Assembly (NCBI RefSeq): GCF_015207255.1
Contig: NZ_JADEXG010000033.1
Span: 1-51,967 of the forward strand
Length of the DNA: 51,967 bases
Origin: Vasconcelosia minhoensis LEGE 07310
GTDB lineage: Bacteria; Cyanobacteriota; Cyanobacteriia; Phormidesmidales; Phormidesmidaceae
Direction of reading: 5' to 3'
This document shows, piece after piece, positions 7,165 to 14,701 of the stretch. The stretch's first letter is position 1, and the number at the start of each line of letters is the position of its first letter. Below the pieces are notes generated by a model, which searched no databases, was not told where the DNA came from, and saw only the letters and a program-made list of their open reading frames with translations. Both the position numbers and the translations under genes were made by a program.

Positions 7165-8736
7165 TCAGTCGGAGCTGGCTTTTTTGGGAAAGCTGGGTAA
7201 CTCTACCGCTGCCAGTGAGGGCACGCGCTTTTGGGGCCGTAGTGGATAGACGACCGGAGCCGGTGATGAGGTCGCCTCTGATGCCATCACCGCTGGGTCC
7301 GCGCTAGGCCGAGCTCGAGCAGCGGCAGGCAGGCTCGGTTCGGTCGCTGGCACCTGGGCAGATACTGACTGAGGTGATGCCGACTGGGGCGGATCTGGCA
7401 GCGATGTGAGGGGCTGGCCCCAGGGAGAAGGTTCGGTAAACGGGCTCGGCGGCGGGCTGCTAGCGCTGGGCCCGGCGGCGGGTACCGTCTCAAAGGCGGC
7501 TTCAACGGCTTCAGCGAGTGGCTCAGGTAGCGGCTCCGGCGCAGGTGTGGCAGCGGCTTCAGCCAGCGGCCGGGCAGCAATCGGATCGGATTCTATGGAA
7601 TCCTCTAGCGCATCTGCCGACATCCCTAGTTCCGACTTGGCGATCGCTGAGCTGTCAATCACCCGTTCCAAATCTTGCCACAGCTGGATCTCTGCTTCCG
7701 GGTCGAGGGGTTTGGGCTCGGACATGGCCGGAGCTTCGTCTGGGGTTGGCTGTGCGCGCGAATTCAGTCCTCGGATCAGCGATTCCAAATGGGAGTCAAC
7801 TGGCTCAAACGGAGCCGAGTCCAAGGCCCAGGGCTGAATCCGCTGGGCTTTTGGCATCGTGACTGGGGCCGGGCCAGTCACCGCCGGCTCGACGGTAGCG
7901 GTCTCTTCCCCAAGGAGCGAGCGCTGGGATGAGGCATTCAGCGACTTTTCCAGAGCAACTTTGAACTGGAGAGTGTAGCGCTGCTGCCGCTGTAGGCGCG
8001 ATCGCAGATCGCGACAGGCCGCTTCGGCATGGATCAGCGTTTGAGACTGCTCGCCATGCTGCTGCTGGACCAGGGCACATTCTCGCTCCAGCTGAGCAAT
8101 CCGGTCCTGGCTGACGCTCAGTTCAGTTTGCAGGGTTTCATTCAAACGCTGCTGCCGCTTTAGCGCCTGCTCAGCCGTATCGAGCTCGCTGACCAGCTGG
8201 GCAATCTGATGCTGTGCCGCCCGGGTGACCTGGTTCTGCTGTACGCCAGCCGCATTGTGGCTCTGCTGGGCCCGTTCAATTTCAGACTGGAGAGCAGTTT
8301 GGGCGGTTTCGAGGGCAGCTTCGAGCTGCGTCACCCGACCCAGCAGCACATCGTTACATTCGTTCAAATCCCGTACCAAGCTGAGCAATTCGGCCTCACG
8401 GCCAGGGGTTTGGCCAGCGGCTGGCTCTGGAGTGCCGTGAAGCGGGGCAGAGGGTGGGGCAGACTGCTCAGATTCAGGCAGGGCGCCAGGAATATCGTTG
8501 AGGCTGATGGCGTTCGGAAACTCAATCACCTGCCAGTCTGCTTCGCTGTCGGGCGTCCCCTTTTTGCCGGAACCGGTTTCACCGGACCTATTCAAACTGG
8601 ACCCATTTAAACTATCTCCCTTTTGGTCGGGGCTATCGGGCGATTGTCGGATTTGCGTCGGCTCGGGTGATAAATCCGCCGCTCGATTGACCGCAGGATC
8701 AGATTGGGGCATGGTTGAAGGCTGATGTTCGCTCAT
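7165..8736 (-). CDS. Coiled-coil, low-complexity protein of unknown function
   Basis: 523 residues from the ATG at 8734-8736; an in-frame ATG at 8820 would add 28 residues of less conserved type. Residues about 1-110 are polar and Pro/Ser-rich. Residues about 115-270 form a long coiled coil starting LLSLVRDLNECNDVLLGRVTQLEAAL and ending LQRQQRYTLQFKVALEKSL. The rest is Ala/Pro/Ser-rich and probably disordered. The coiled-coil start and the QRQQRYTLQFK end occur in a cyanobacteria-restricted family I recognise only as hypothetical. There is no membrane helix. A cytoplasmic scaffolding or structural role is a guess. The gene converges on cruA with only seven bases between the stops. Confidence 0.7.
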   Translation of the reverse strand: MSEHQPSTMPQSDPAVNRAADLSPEPTQIRQSPDSPDQKGDSLNGSSLNRSGETGSGKKGTPDSEADWQVIEFPNAISLNDIPGALPESEQSAPPSAPLHGTPEPAAGQTPGREAELLSLVRDLNECNDVLLGRVTQLEAALETAQTALQSEIERAQQSHNAAGVQQNQVTRAAQHQIAQLVSELDTAEQALKRQQRLNETLQTELSVSQDRIAQLERECALVQQQHGEQSQTLIHAEAACRDLRSRLQRQQRYTLQFKVALEKSLNASSQRSLLGEETATVEPAVTGPAPVTMPKAQRIQPWALDSAPFEPVDSHLESLIRGLNSRAQPTPDEAPAMSEPKPLDPEAEIQLWQDLERVIDSSAIAKSELGMSADALEDSIESDPIAARPLAEAAATPAPEPLPEPLAEAVEAAFETVPAAGPSASSPPPSPFTEPSPWGQPLTSLPDPPQSASPQSVSAQVPATEPSLPAAARARPSADPAVMASEATSSPAPVVYPLRPQKRVPSLAAVELPSFPKKASSD

Positions 8737-9146
8737 AGCTGCTGTAAGTGGGCAGTATTTAACCGCGACCGGGGGATTGAAATTCTTTAAAAATGAACGG
8801 GATAGATTCAGGTGGGCCAACCGCGATCGCTACTAGCAACTCGCTAATGCTGACTTATGAAAAATTAGTACCACAGAAATTCCAATCTGGAGGGCAATCG
8901 CCGACAATCCATCGCAATTTCCGTAGAAATGCGTACGTATAGCCTGATTAAAGCGGTGACAAATAGCCGATCTCGTTAAATATCCTCAATCGCTTTTGTG
9001 TAGATATCAATTATTTTTAGTCTATCGAGTTTGAATTCCAGGTTCAAGCACCGCTTCAGAAAACATAAATAAGGCTTCTTCATTAGTCCGTTTATACTAC
9101 TGCTGAAGCGGTCCCGCTAGTCATGGAACCGGGGTCACTCAATAGG
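8737..9146 (-). other. Intergenic region upstream of the coiled-coil gene
   Basis: About 410 bases without a convincing gene. It is AT-richer than its surroundings and contains one HIP1-like site near 8822. It should hold the promoter of the minus-strand gene at 7165-8736 and the 3' region of csaB. I see no hairpin terminator, repeat or open frame worth naming. Confidence 0.5.
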
Positions 9147-10208
9147 TTATTGAAACGCCTCAATGAGAAAATCTTGATGCATCAAAGCGCGGTCTAGGCG
9201 CGACTGGATTTGGTCGGCGGACAGGGGGTCACCGTTGGCGTAGCACTGTAGCCAGGCCTGACTCAGGGTGCTAGCGTCACTGGGCAGAGCAGGTAGCGTT
9301 GACTCACCCGGCTGAGCTAGCGTCCAGGCGGGCAGGTCTAAAGCCTGCACGATCTGCTCGACCTTAGGATCATAGCTAATCGCAAAGCAGCGGCACCCTT
9401 CTGCGGCCGCCATCACCAGCGCGTGAAAACGCATCCCTATCGTCATCTCAATCCCCCGAAAGACGCCCTTCAGCTGCTGGGGACTGGTCGGCGTGAGAAT
9501 CGCATGGGGGCCGGTCAGGCGCGCCGCGATCGCGTCTGCAATCCCCCGATCTTTGATCGGCTGAAACGGCAGCAAAATCAGGCAAACCTGGGTTGCTTTT
9601 TGAAAGTTCACCAGGGCCTGAATGATGACTTCTTGCCGCTCAGGGCTGAGCTGGGGATGGGCGCGCAGCGCCACCGCTACCCGAGGCGCGGGCAGATTCC
9701 AGAGCTGGGGCACCGGCTTCGATGCCAAGGCCCAGACCGGGTCCGGCGCAAGCAAGCAGGGTAAATTCCAGTCGCTTAGCAGCTGGGCCGAGGCGCGATC
9801 GCGGACGCTAATTCCCTCACAGCCTCGCAGCGCCAGCCGGGCCAGCCAGCGGCTCGACGGTCGCCTCAGCGGCCCAATGCCCTGCGCCCAGGCCACCGTC
9901 TTTAGCCCCATCAGCTGGGCCAGCTGCATCAGCCCGCCGTAGTACAGCGGATTGATCGCGCTGGTGGCGTCCTGCATCAGGCTGCCGCCGCCCCAGATAA
10001 AAAACTGCGACTGCCGTAGCGCCGACCAAACCGCCGGCAGCGACTTGCGCTCGACCGCCTCCACGCCGTAGCGCTGGGCCGTCTCGGCTGGATTCCCCGA
10101 CAGCACAATCGGCGTTACCGGCGACGGCAGCATTTGTAGCAGCGTGGCCAGCAGCGCCTCATCGCCGCCGTTGCCCATGCCGTAATAGCCACAGAGGACT
10201 GCTCGCAT
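9147..10208 (-). CDS. csaB: Polysaccharide pyruvyl transferase CsaB
   Basis: 353 residues, the usual length for CsaB. It begins MRAVLCGYYGMGNGGDEALL, the hallmark N-terminus of this family, and has WGGGSLMQDATS at about 94-105, VAWAQGIGP at about 124-132, and the C-terminal GMRFHALVMAA segment. CsaB-type enzymes transfer pyruvate from PEP as a ketal to a cell-surface polysaccharide. In bacteria with S-layers this anchors SLH-domain proteins to the secondary cell-wall polymer; cyanobacteria carry it for the same presumed reason. The gene is alone on this strand, divergent from DUF2499 with a 71-base gap that must contain both promoters. Confidence 0.88.
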   Translation of the reverse strand: MRAVLCGYYGMGNGGDEALLATLLQMLPSPVTPIVLSGNPAETAQRYGVEAVERKSLPAVWSALRQSQFFIWGGGSLMQDATSAINPLYYGGLMQLAQLMGLKTVAWAQGIGPLRRPSSRWLARLALRGCEGISVRDRASAQLLSDWNLPCLLAPDPVWALASKPVPQLWNLPAPRVAVALRAHPQLSPERQEVIIQALVNFQKATQVCLILLPFQPIKDRGIADAIAARLTGPHAILTPTSPQQLKGVFRGIEMTIGMRFHALVMAAAEGCRCFAISYDPKVEQIVQALDLPAWTLAQPGESTLPALPSDASTLSQAWLQCYANGDPLSADQIQSRLDRALMHQDFLIEAFQ

Positions 10209-10279
10209 TCGCTGCCTTCGTCAATCGTTCGGGAACACCTTCTAGAATAGAGGCTGCTGGCGGTCGTTTTGGTGAAGGT

Positions 10280-10591
10280 ATGAATGCCCTTTCGATTCCA
10301 ACCTGGATGGTGCATGTCTCTAGCGTGGTCGAGTGGATTGCGGCCATCTGGTTTATCTGGCGCTTTGCCGAGGTCAGCGGTGAGTCGGCCTGGAAGGCGC
10401 TGTCCTTTGCTATGCTGCCTGCCCTGGTCAGCGCTATGTGCGCCTGCACCTGGCACTTTTTCGACAATCCGACCTCGCTGAACTGGCTGGTCACCACCCA
10501 GGCGGCGATGACCGTTGTCGGCAACTGCACCCTCTGCGCTGCGGCCTGGTGGATCTGGCGGGCTCGCAGGGCTCAGGAGTCCCATGACTAA
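10280..10591 (+). CDS. DUF2499 (Ycf49-like) membrane protein
   Basis: 103 residues with about three membrane helices: VHVSSVVEWIAAIWFIWRFAE, WKALSFAMLPALVSAMCACTWHFF and WLVTTQAAMTVVGNCTLCAAAWWIW. The opening MNALSIPTWMVHVSSVVEW and the CTWHFFDN motif are characteristic of DUF2499, conserved in cyanobacteria and plastids (Ycf49-like). The function is unknown, with a thylakoid or envelope location likely. The stop overlaps the start of the next gene by eight bases (ATGACTAA), so translation is probably coupled. This two-gene arrangement with DUF3593 is a recurring cyanobacterial pair. Confidence 0.85.
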   Translation: MNALSIPTWMVHVSSVVEWIAAIWFIWRFAEVSGESAWKALSFAMLPALVSAMCACTWHFFDNPTSLNWLVTTQAAMTVVGNCTLCAAAWWIWRARRAQESHD

Positions 10592-10916
10592 AGAAAATCT
10601 CTTCGCCCTTTCCCTATTTCCCTACCTGGGTTTTCTCTGGTTTTTGACCAAGTCTGGCCAGACGCCCCGGCTGGCGCTGGTAGGCTTTTATGTGCTGCTG
10701 ATCTTTGTCGTCGTCACCATCCCAGCGGGGATCTATGCTAAGCAGGTCTACGGTCAAGAGCTGGCTAACGTGGACTGGCTCCACGGCAGCGCGGAATCGT
10801 TTCTGAGCCTGTCAAATATTTTGGTTGTGCTGGGCTTTCGGCAGGCGGTGATGCAACGTACAAAGCCTACCCCAGACCGTCCCGCAGATAGCTCGGCAGA
10901 CAAGCCCTCAGCCTGA
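10584..10916 (+). CDS. DUF3593 membrane protein
   Basis: 110 residues starting at the ATG at 10584, which overlaps the upstream stop; AGGAG at 10575-10579 supports this start. Helices are LFALSLFPYLGFLWFLTKS, LALVGFYVLLIFVVVTIPAGIYA, and a weaker one around ESFLSLSNILVVLGFRQ. DUF3593 proteins occur in cyanobacteria and plants next to DUF2499, and the two are probably partners in one membrane complex of unknown role. The last nine bases overlap the convergent VOC gene. Confidence 0.85.
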   Translation: MTKENLFALSLFPYLGFLWFLTKSGQTPRLALVGFYVLLIFVVVTIPAGIYAKQVYGQELANVDWLHGSAESFLSLSNILVVLGFRQAVMQRTKPTPDRPADSSADKPSA

Positions 10917-11285
10917 CGAGCTGGACTGGTGCAGGATTAACCGATTGCCAGCGGGGTCGTAGGCGTAGATTTCCTGCCCGTGGGAGGCGCTGATGATCGG
11001 ACCGGGCGGCTGACCGAGCTGGGTGAGATGCGCGATCGCGCGTTCCAAATCCGCTACTTCAATACACAAACTCAGTCCGCCGCTCGACGCCGCTGCAAAC
11101 TCCTGAGCGCTGTCGGCTTTGGGTTTAAAAATCCCCAGTCGCAGACCCGGCAGCTGAAACTCGGCATAGACCTGCACCTGATAGGGCTGGGGCTCCTGCC
11201 CTAAAAGCTGGCTGTAGAAGGTCACAATCGTTTCAAACTGCTCGCTCGCCAGCGTCACCAGGGCGCTCTGACAGAAAGCACGCAT
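10908..11285 (-). CDS. VOC-superfamily (glyoxalase/bleomycin-resistance fold) protein
   Basis: 125 residues from the ATG at 11283-11285; a GGAG motif sits 11 bases upstream, while the alternative ATG at 11306 adds seven residues. The pattern is one VOC module pair: VTLASEQFETIVTFYSQLLG at the start, GLSLCIEVADLERAIAHLTQ in the middle and IYAYDPAGNRLILHQ at the end. The expected metal ligands (His/Glu/Gln) are only partly present, and the E in FQLPGLRLGIF position is not clear. The family includes glyoxalase I, dioxygenases and antibiotic-binding proteins, so the substrate is unknown. It converges on DUF3593 with a nine-base overlap of coding ends. Confidence 0.75.
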   Translation of the reverse strand: MRAFCQSALVTLASEQFETIVTFYSQLLGQEPQPYQVQVYAEFQLPGLRLGIFKPKADSAQEFAAASSGGLSLCIEVADLERAIAHLTQLGQPPGPIISASHGQEIYAYDPAGNRLILHQSSSSG

Positions 11286-11475
11286 GGGGATCTCATCTCC
11301 AGTCATTAGCCTATATCCCAGGACAGAAATTTTTCCTTCATCGGGGCGGCCTGAGGTTGCCAGGCTTGTAGGGGGAATGAGGCTACGCTAACCTTTAAAG
11401 CGAGAATTATGCATCGCCTGGTTCAAAGTCCGCCGCGGCTGAACCGACTGAGCAGTAAACAGAGGATCTTAAATT

Positions 11476-12555
11476 ATGGTTGCCACCTCATCATCCAAAA
11501 CGATTGCCGACTGGCTCGGCAGCGAAGCCGATAGCCTGCTGGGCTATACCGCTAAGGTCGATAAGGGGCAGTTACACCTCCCTAGCTCAGACTGGGTGGA
11601 GCGGATTTTTGCCCAGAGCGATCGCAACCCTCAGGTGCTCCGCAGCCTGCAGCAGCTCTACAGCACGGGCCGCCTGGCCAATACCGGCTATCTCTCCATC
11701 CTGCCGGTCGATCAGGGCATCGAGCATTCGGGCGCGGCCTCCTTTGCGCCGAACCCAATTTATTTTGATCCTGAGAACATTGTGAATTTAGCGATCGCGG
11801 GCGGCTGCAATGCGGTTGCTACCACCCTGGGCGTTTTGGGGATGACTTCGCGCCGCTACGCCCACAAGATTCCCTTCATTGTTAAGCTCAACCACAGCGA
11901 GCTACTGAGCTACCCCAGCGAATATGATCAAACCCTGTTCGCCTCGGTAGACCAGGCTTGGGATTTGGGCGCCGTTGCGGTTGGGGCCACGATCTACTTT
12001 GGCTCTCCCGAATCGACCCGCCAGATTCAAGAAGTCAGCGCCGCCTTCTCCCGCGCCCACGCCCTGGGGATGGCGACGATTCTCTGGTGCTACCTGCGCA
12101 ACGATGTCTTTAAGCAGGATAAAGACTACCATCTGGCCGCTGACCTTACCGGCCAGGCTAACCACATTGGCGTCACTATCGAAGCCGACATCATCAAGCA
12201 GAAGTTACCCCAGGTGAACAACGGCTACGGCGCGGTCTCTAAAGCCATCGGCGAACGCTACGGCCGCACCGATGAGAAGGTCTACTCCGAACTCACCACC
12301 GACCACCCCATCGACCTCACCCGCTACCAGGTGCTCAACTGCTACGCGGGCCGGGCAGGTTTAATCAACTCCGGCGGCTCCTCCGGTGACAACGATTTTG
12401 TAGACGCCATCCGCACCGCCGTGATCAACAAGCGGGCTGGGGGCTGCGGGCTAATCTCAGGTCGCAAAACCTTCCAGCGAGACTTTAAAGAAGGGGTCAA
12501 GCTATTTCACCTGATTCAAGATGTCTACCTTTCAGATGAGGTAACAGTTGCTTGA
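11476..12555 (+). CDS. fbaB: Class I fructose-bisphosphate aldolase, FbaB type
   Basis: 359 residues, full length. Near-identical motifs to E. coli FbaB run throughout: [22 protein letters not shown] at about residues 62-83, [46 protein letters not shown], and [20 protein letters not shown] near the end with the phosphate-binding GG loop. It cleaves fructose-1,6-bisphosphate to DHAP and glyceraldehyde-3-phosphate through a lysine Schiff base, so it serves glycolysis and the Calvin cycle. Many cyanobacteria also carry a class II enzyme elsewhere. AGAGGA upstream of the ATG fits a ribosome-binding site. It stands alone. Confidence 0.93.
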   Translation: MVATSSSKTIADWLGSEADSLLGYTAKVDKGQLHLPSSDWVERIFAQSDRNPQVLRSLQQLYSTGRLANTGYLSILPVDQGIEHSGAASFAPNPIYFDPENIVNLAIAGGCNAVATTLGVLGMTSRRYAHKIPFIVKLNHSELLSYPSEYDQTLFASVDQAWDLGAVAVGATIYFGSPESTRQIQEVSAAFSRAHALGMATILWCYLRNDVFKQDKDYHLAADLTGQANHIGVTIEADIIKQKLPQVNNGYGAVSKAIGERYGRTDEKVYSELTTDHPIDLTRYQVLNCYAGRAGLINSGGSSGDNDFVDAIRTAVINKRAGGCGLISGRKTFQRDFKEGVKLFHLIQDVYLSDEVTVA

Positions 12556-12745
12556 TGAAAGACAGTGTTTGAAATCAAGGGAGCTTGACGATTCTATAGA
12601 CATTGGCATTTTGACACTGCTCTAGTCGGAACCCTATGAGCAACTGCTGCGCTCGCTCAATCCGATAGTTTTTGCTGACCTGAACGACTTCACTCGTTGT
12701 CCGGCCAAAAATTCTACACTAAGCAAGTAACTCGACCCGACTCCC

Positions 12746-13405
12746 ATGCTGCTCGAACCGACCCAGCGCACCAAGCTAGACGAAACCAGCGACACCTCAT
12801 TCTATAGCGCCCCCCGCTTTGTCACCCACGTAGACGAGGGCTTCATCCAGCAGCTAACCGACCTCTACCGGCAGCGACTTCAGCCTAACAGCCGAATTTT
12901 TGACATGATGAGCAGCTGGGTCTCCCATCTGCCCGACGATGTTACCTACGAATGGGTCGAAGGCCACGGCCTCAACCAGGCAGAGCTGGCCCGCAATCCT
13001 CGCCTGGATCACTACTTCGTTCAGAACCTCAACGAAAATCAGGCGCTGCCACTAGAAGACGGCTCCTTCGATGCGGTACTGAATGCGGTCTCAGTCCAGT
13101 ATTTGCAATACCCCGATAAGGTCTTTGCCGAAATCTATCGCATCCTCAAGCCAGGCGGCATTGCCATCGTCAGCTTCTCCCACCGGATGTTCTACCAAAA
13201 GGCAATCTCCGCCTGGCGCGATGGCACAGAGGCTAGCCGGGTCAACCTGGTCAAACGCTACTTTCAATCCGTCCCCGGCTTCAGTACGCCAGAAGTCATC
13301 GCTAATCCCGCCAGCGCTCCCGCCTTCCTCCAGATGCTGGGAATGGCGGGCGGCGACCCCTTCTACGCCGTTATCGCGGAGCGGATGGAGCCATTGGTAA
13401 AATGA
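12746..13405 (+). CDS. SAM-dependent methyltransferase (class I, Methyltransf_11 type)
   Basis: 219 residues. The SAM-binding fold is recognisable although motif I is degenerate (NSRIFDMMSSWVSHLP rather than a GxGxG loop). Post-I and later motifs are better: HYFVQNLNENQALPLEDGSFDAVLNAVSVQYL and VFAEIYRILKPGGIAIVSFS at about residues 88-145. The substrate is not deducible. The N-terminal extension (FYSAPRFVTHVDEGFIQQL) is typical of a cyanobacterial and bacterial subgroup. The upstream 190 bases show no strong promoter that I can name. Confidence 0.8.
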   Translation: MLLEPTQRTKLDETSDTSFYSAPRFVTHVDEGFIQQLTDLYRQRLQPNSRIFDMMSSWVSHLPDDVTYEWVEGHGLNQAELARNPRLDHYFVQNLNENQALPLEDGSFDAVLNAVSVQYLQYPDKVFAEIYRILKPGGIAIVSFSHRMFYQKAISAWRDGTEASRVNLVKRYFQSVPGFSTPEVIANPASAPAFLQMLGMAGGDPFYAVIAERMEPLVK

Positions 13406-13479
13406 GCGATCGCGCTTAATAGTACAATAGCTGTCAATTTAAATCTTCGACTCGGATTTTTGGTGAATGCGACAGATAG

Positions 13480-13809
13480 ATGAAGTTGCCCAACGGAGAA
13501 GCTGCGGTTATTCCTATGGAAAAGCTCACAGGTTATTGTCTAAATCCCAATCACCCTTCTGGTAAACATAAAGCTAGAGTTTTCGCATCAGCATTGGGGA
13601 TCACAGCTGAGAATGCAGGCGATCTGCAAGAATTAATTGCAGAAGCTGCTATTGAGGGTGAGGTTATTCAGCAAGACAGAACTGAGTTTGGTCAATTGTA
13701 TAAGGTTGATTGGACAATACCTGGTCAAGTTCCTATTGTTTTACGCACGCTTTGGGAACTGACAACAGCTCAATCTAATCCTCGTTTAGTTTCTGCATTC
13801 ATTAGGTAA
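13480..13809 (+). CDS. DUF6883-domain protein, possible toxin-like partner of DUF4926
   Basis: 109 residues. It opens MKLPNGEAAVIPMEKLTGYC, then LNPNHPSGKHKARVFASALG and a C-terminal IVLRTLWELTT segment, the signature of DUF6883. Members often stand next to DUF4926 genes or at the C-terminus of large polymorphic toxins, which suggests an effector/immunity-type relation, but no activity is established. Conserved polar residues (N22, H24, H29, K30) could form an active site. The gene is visibly AT-richer than its neighbours, a sign of recent transfer. The next gene starts four bases after the stop. Confidence 0.75.
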   Translation: MKLPNGEAAVIPMEKLTGYCLNPNHPSGKHKARVFASALGITAENAGDLQELIAEAAIEGEVIQQDRTEFGQLYKVDWTIPGQVPIVLRTLWELTTAQSNPRLVSAFIR

Positions 13810-13813
13810 GTTT

Positions 13814-14074
13814 ATGGAAAGTTTGTCAGCCCTTGATACCATCGCAAACTTGCAGACAATTAGCCGCGATAGGCTCACTCTGGTAGAGCCGGAATATGAG
13901 TCCATTCAAGTGCTACCTATCGGACAAGTCGGCACTATTCTTGAGGTGTATCCCGGTGAGCTGCCTCGCTACCTGGTTGAATTTTCTGACCGTCAGGGGC
14001 GGGAATATGCTATGGCGGTGCTAAGATTCGACGAAATTCTGGCTCTTCATTACGAACTGAGCTTATCCAACTAA
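13814..14074 (+). CDS. DUF4926-domain protein, likely partner of the DUF6883 gene
   Basis: 86 residues. The core VLPIGQVGTILEVYPGELPRYLVEFSDRQG at about residues 32-61 is the small beta-barrel pattern of DUF4926, seen in short proteins encoded beside DUF6883 or other toxin-like genes. It has no membrane helix or DNA-binding motif. The N-terminal 25 residues are an extension. By position (four bases after the DUF6883 stop) it forms a two-gene operon. It may be an antidote or regulator by analogy, which is inference only. Confidence 0.75.
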   Translation: MESLSALDTIANLQTISRDRLTLVEPEYESIQVLPIGQVGTILEVYPGELPRYLVEFSDRQGREYAMAVLRFDEILALHYELSLSN

Positions 14075-14127
14075 ACCTTTACAGCGTTGTATTGTTGTAT
14101 CATTAACGAACGTTCTTAACACTTCCA

Positions 14128-14472
14128 ATGAAGCTTCGCTATCTGATTGCTTCTACAGTCGCGATGGCTCTTTTAATGCCGACGACGACGGGATGGCATC
14201 GGGTTAGGCTGCTGGCGACCCGGCACTGTGCGCACTGCTATTTTCGCTGGGCCAAATTTAGCCATGTAGACCTGAGCGGCGCTGACCTGCGGAATGCCGA
14301 CCTGCGAGGCGCCAGGTTTGATTCAGTCAACCTAACCGGCGCTGACCTGAGCGGTGCCAATCTGCGGGGAGCCCGCCTCAATCAGGTAATTTTGAAAGAC
14401 ACCAACCTCTGCGGTGCAATCATGACAGATGCGGTTAAGTCTTCCGTAGGCTGCACCTACGGGCATCTATAG
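14128..14472 (+). CDS. Secreted pentapeptide-repeat protein
   Basis: 114 residues. A signal peptide or anchor (LRYLIASTVAMALLMPTTTG, cleavage near residue 22) precedes about 12 pentapeptide repeats of the A(D/N)Lxx kind, such as VDLSGADLRNADLRGARFD and LTGADLSGANLRGARLN. These form a right-handed quadrilateral beta-helix. Cyanobacteria have many such proteins, usually with unknown function. Here the signal sequence suggests the lumen or periplasm. Two cysteines flank the repeats (CAHC near residue 32) and two lie near the C-terminus, so disulfides are possible. Confidence 0.85.
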   Translation: MKLRYLIASTVAMALLMPTTTGWHRVRLLATRHCAHCYFRWAKFSHVDLSGADLRNADLRGARFDSVNLTGADLSGANLRGARLNQVILKDTNLCGAIMTDAVKSSVGCTYGHL

Positions 14473-14612
14473 AGGCTGCGGCAAGACTATTGTGGAATCT
14501 GAAAATCCTCATAAGTAGTCGAACAAAATTAATTGCACATTTTTTACAAAGAAGAGCCTGATTTCATGCCGAGTCTGTCAAGGCATCTATCCCAGAAGCG
14601 TCAGTGGTTAAG

Positions 14613-14638
14613 AGATTCCTCGCTATGCTCGGAATGAC
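14613..14638. repeat. Small dispersed palindrome-like repeat (ATTCCTCGCT..CGGAAT type)
   Basis: The stretch reads GATTCCTCGCTATGCTCGGA followed by ATGACA, an imperfect palindrome of a kind found scattered in intergenic space in many bacterial genomes. Only one copy is in the window. It lies in the 229-base gap between the pentapeptide gene and the ATPase gene, which otherwise holds nothing clear. Confidence 0.35.
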
Positions 14639-14701
14639 AATTCCTTCTATGTAAATTTCAATGCTCAGGTACTTAAGTGGGTCAGCTTAATATTCTAGCT
14701 G

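Noticed and set aside
7406-7837. Long plus-strand frames opposite the coiled-coil gene
   Set aside because: They are shadows of the Pro/Ala/Ser-rich minus-strand coding sequence; the minus frame has a clear coiled coil.
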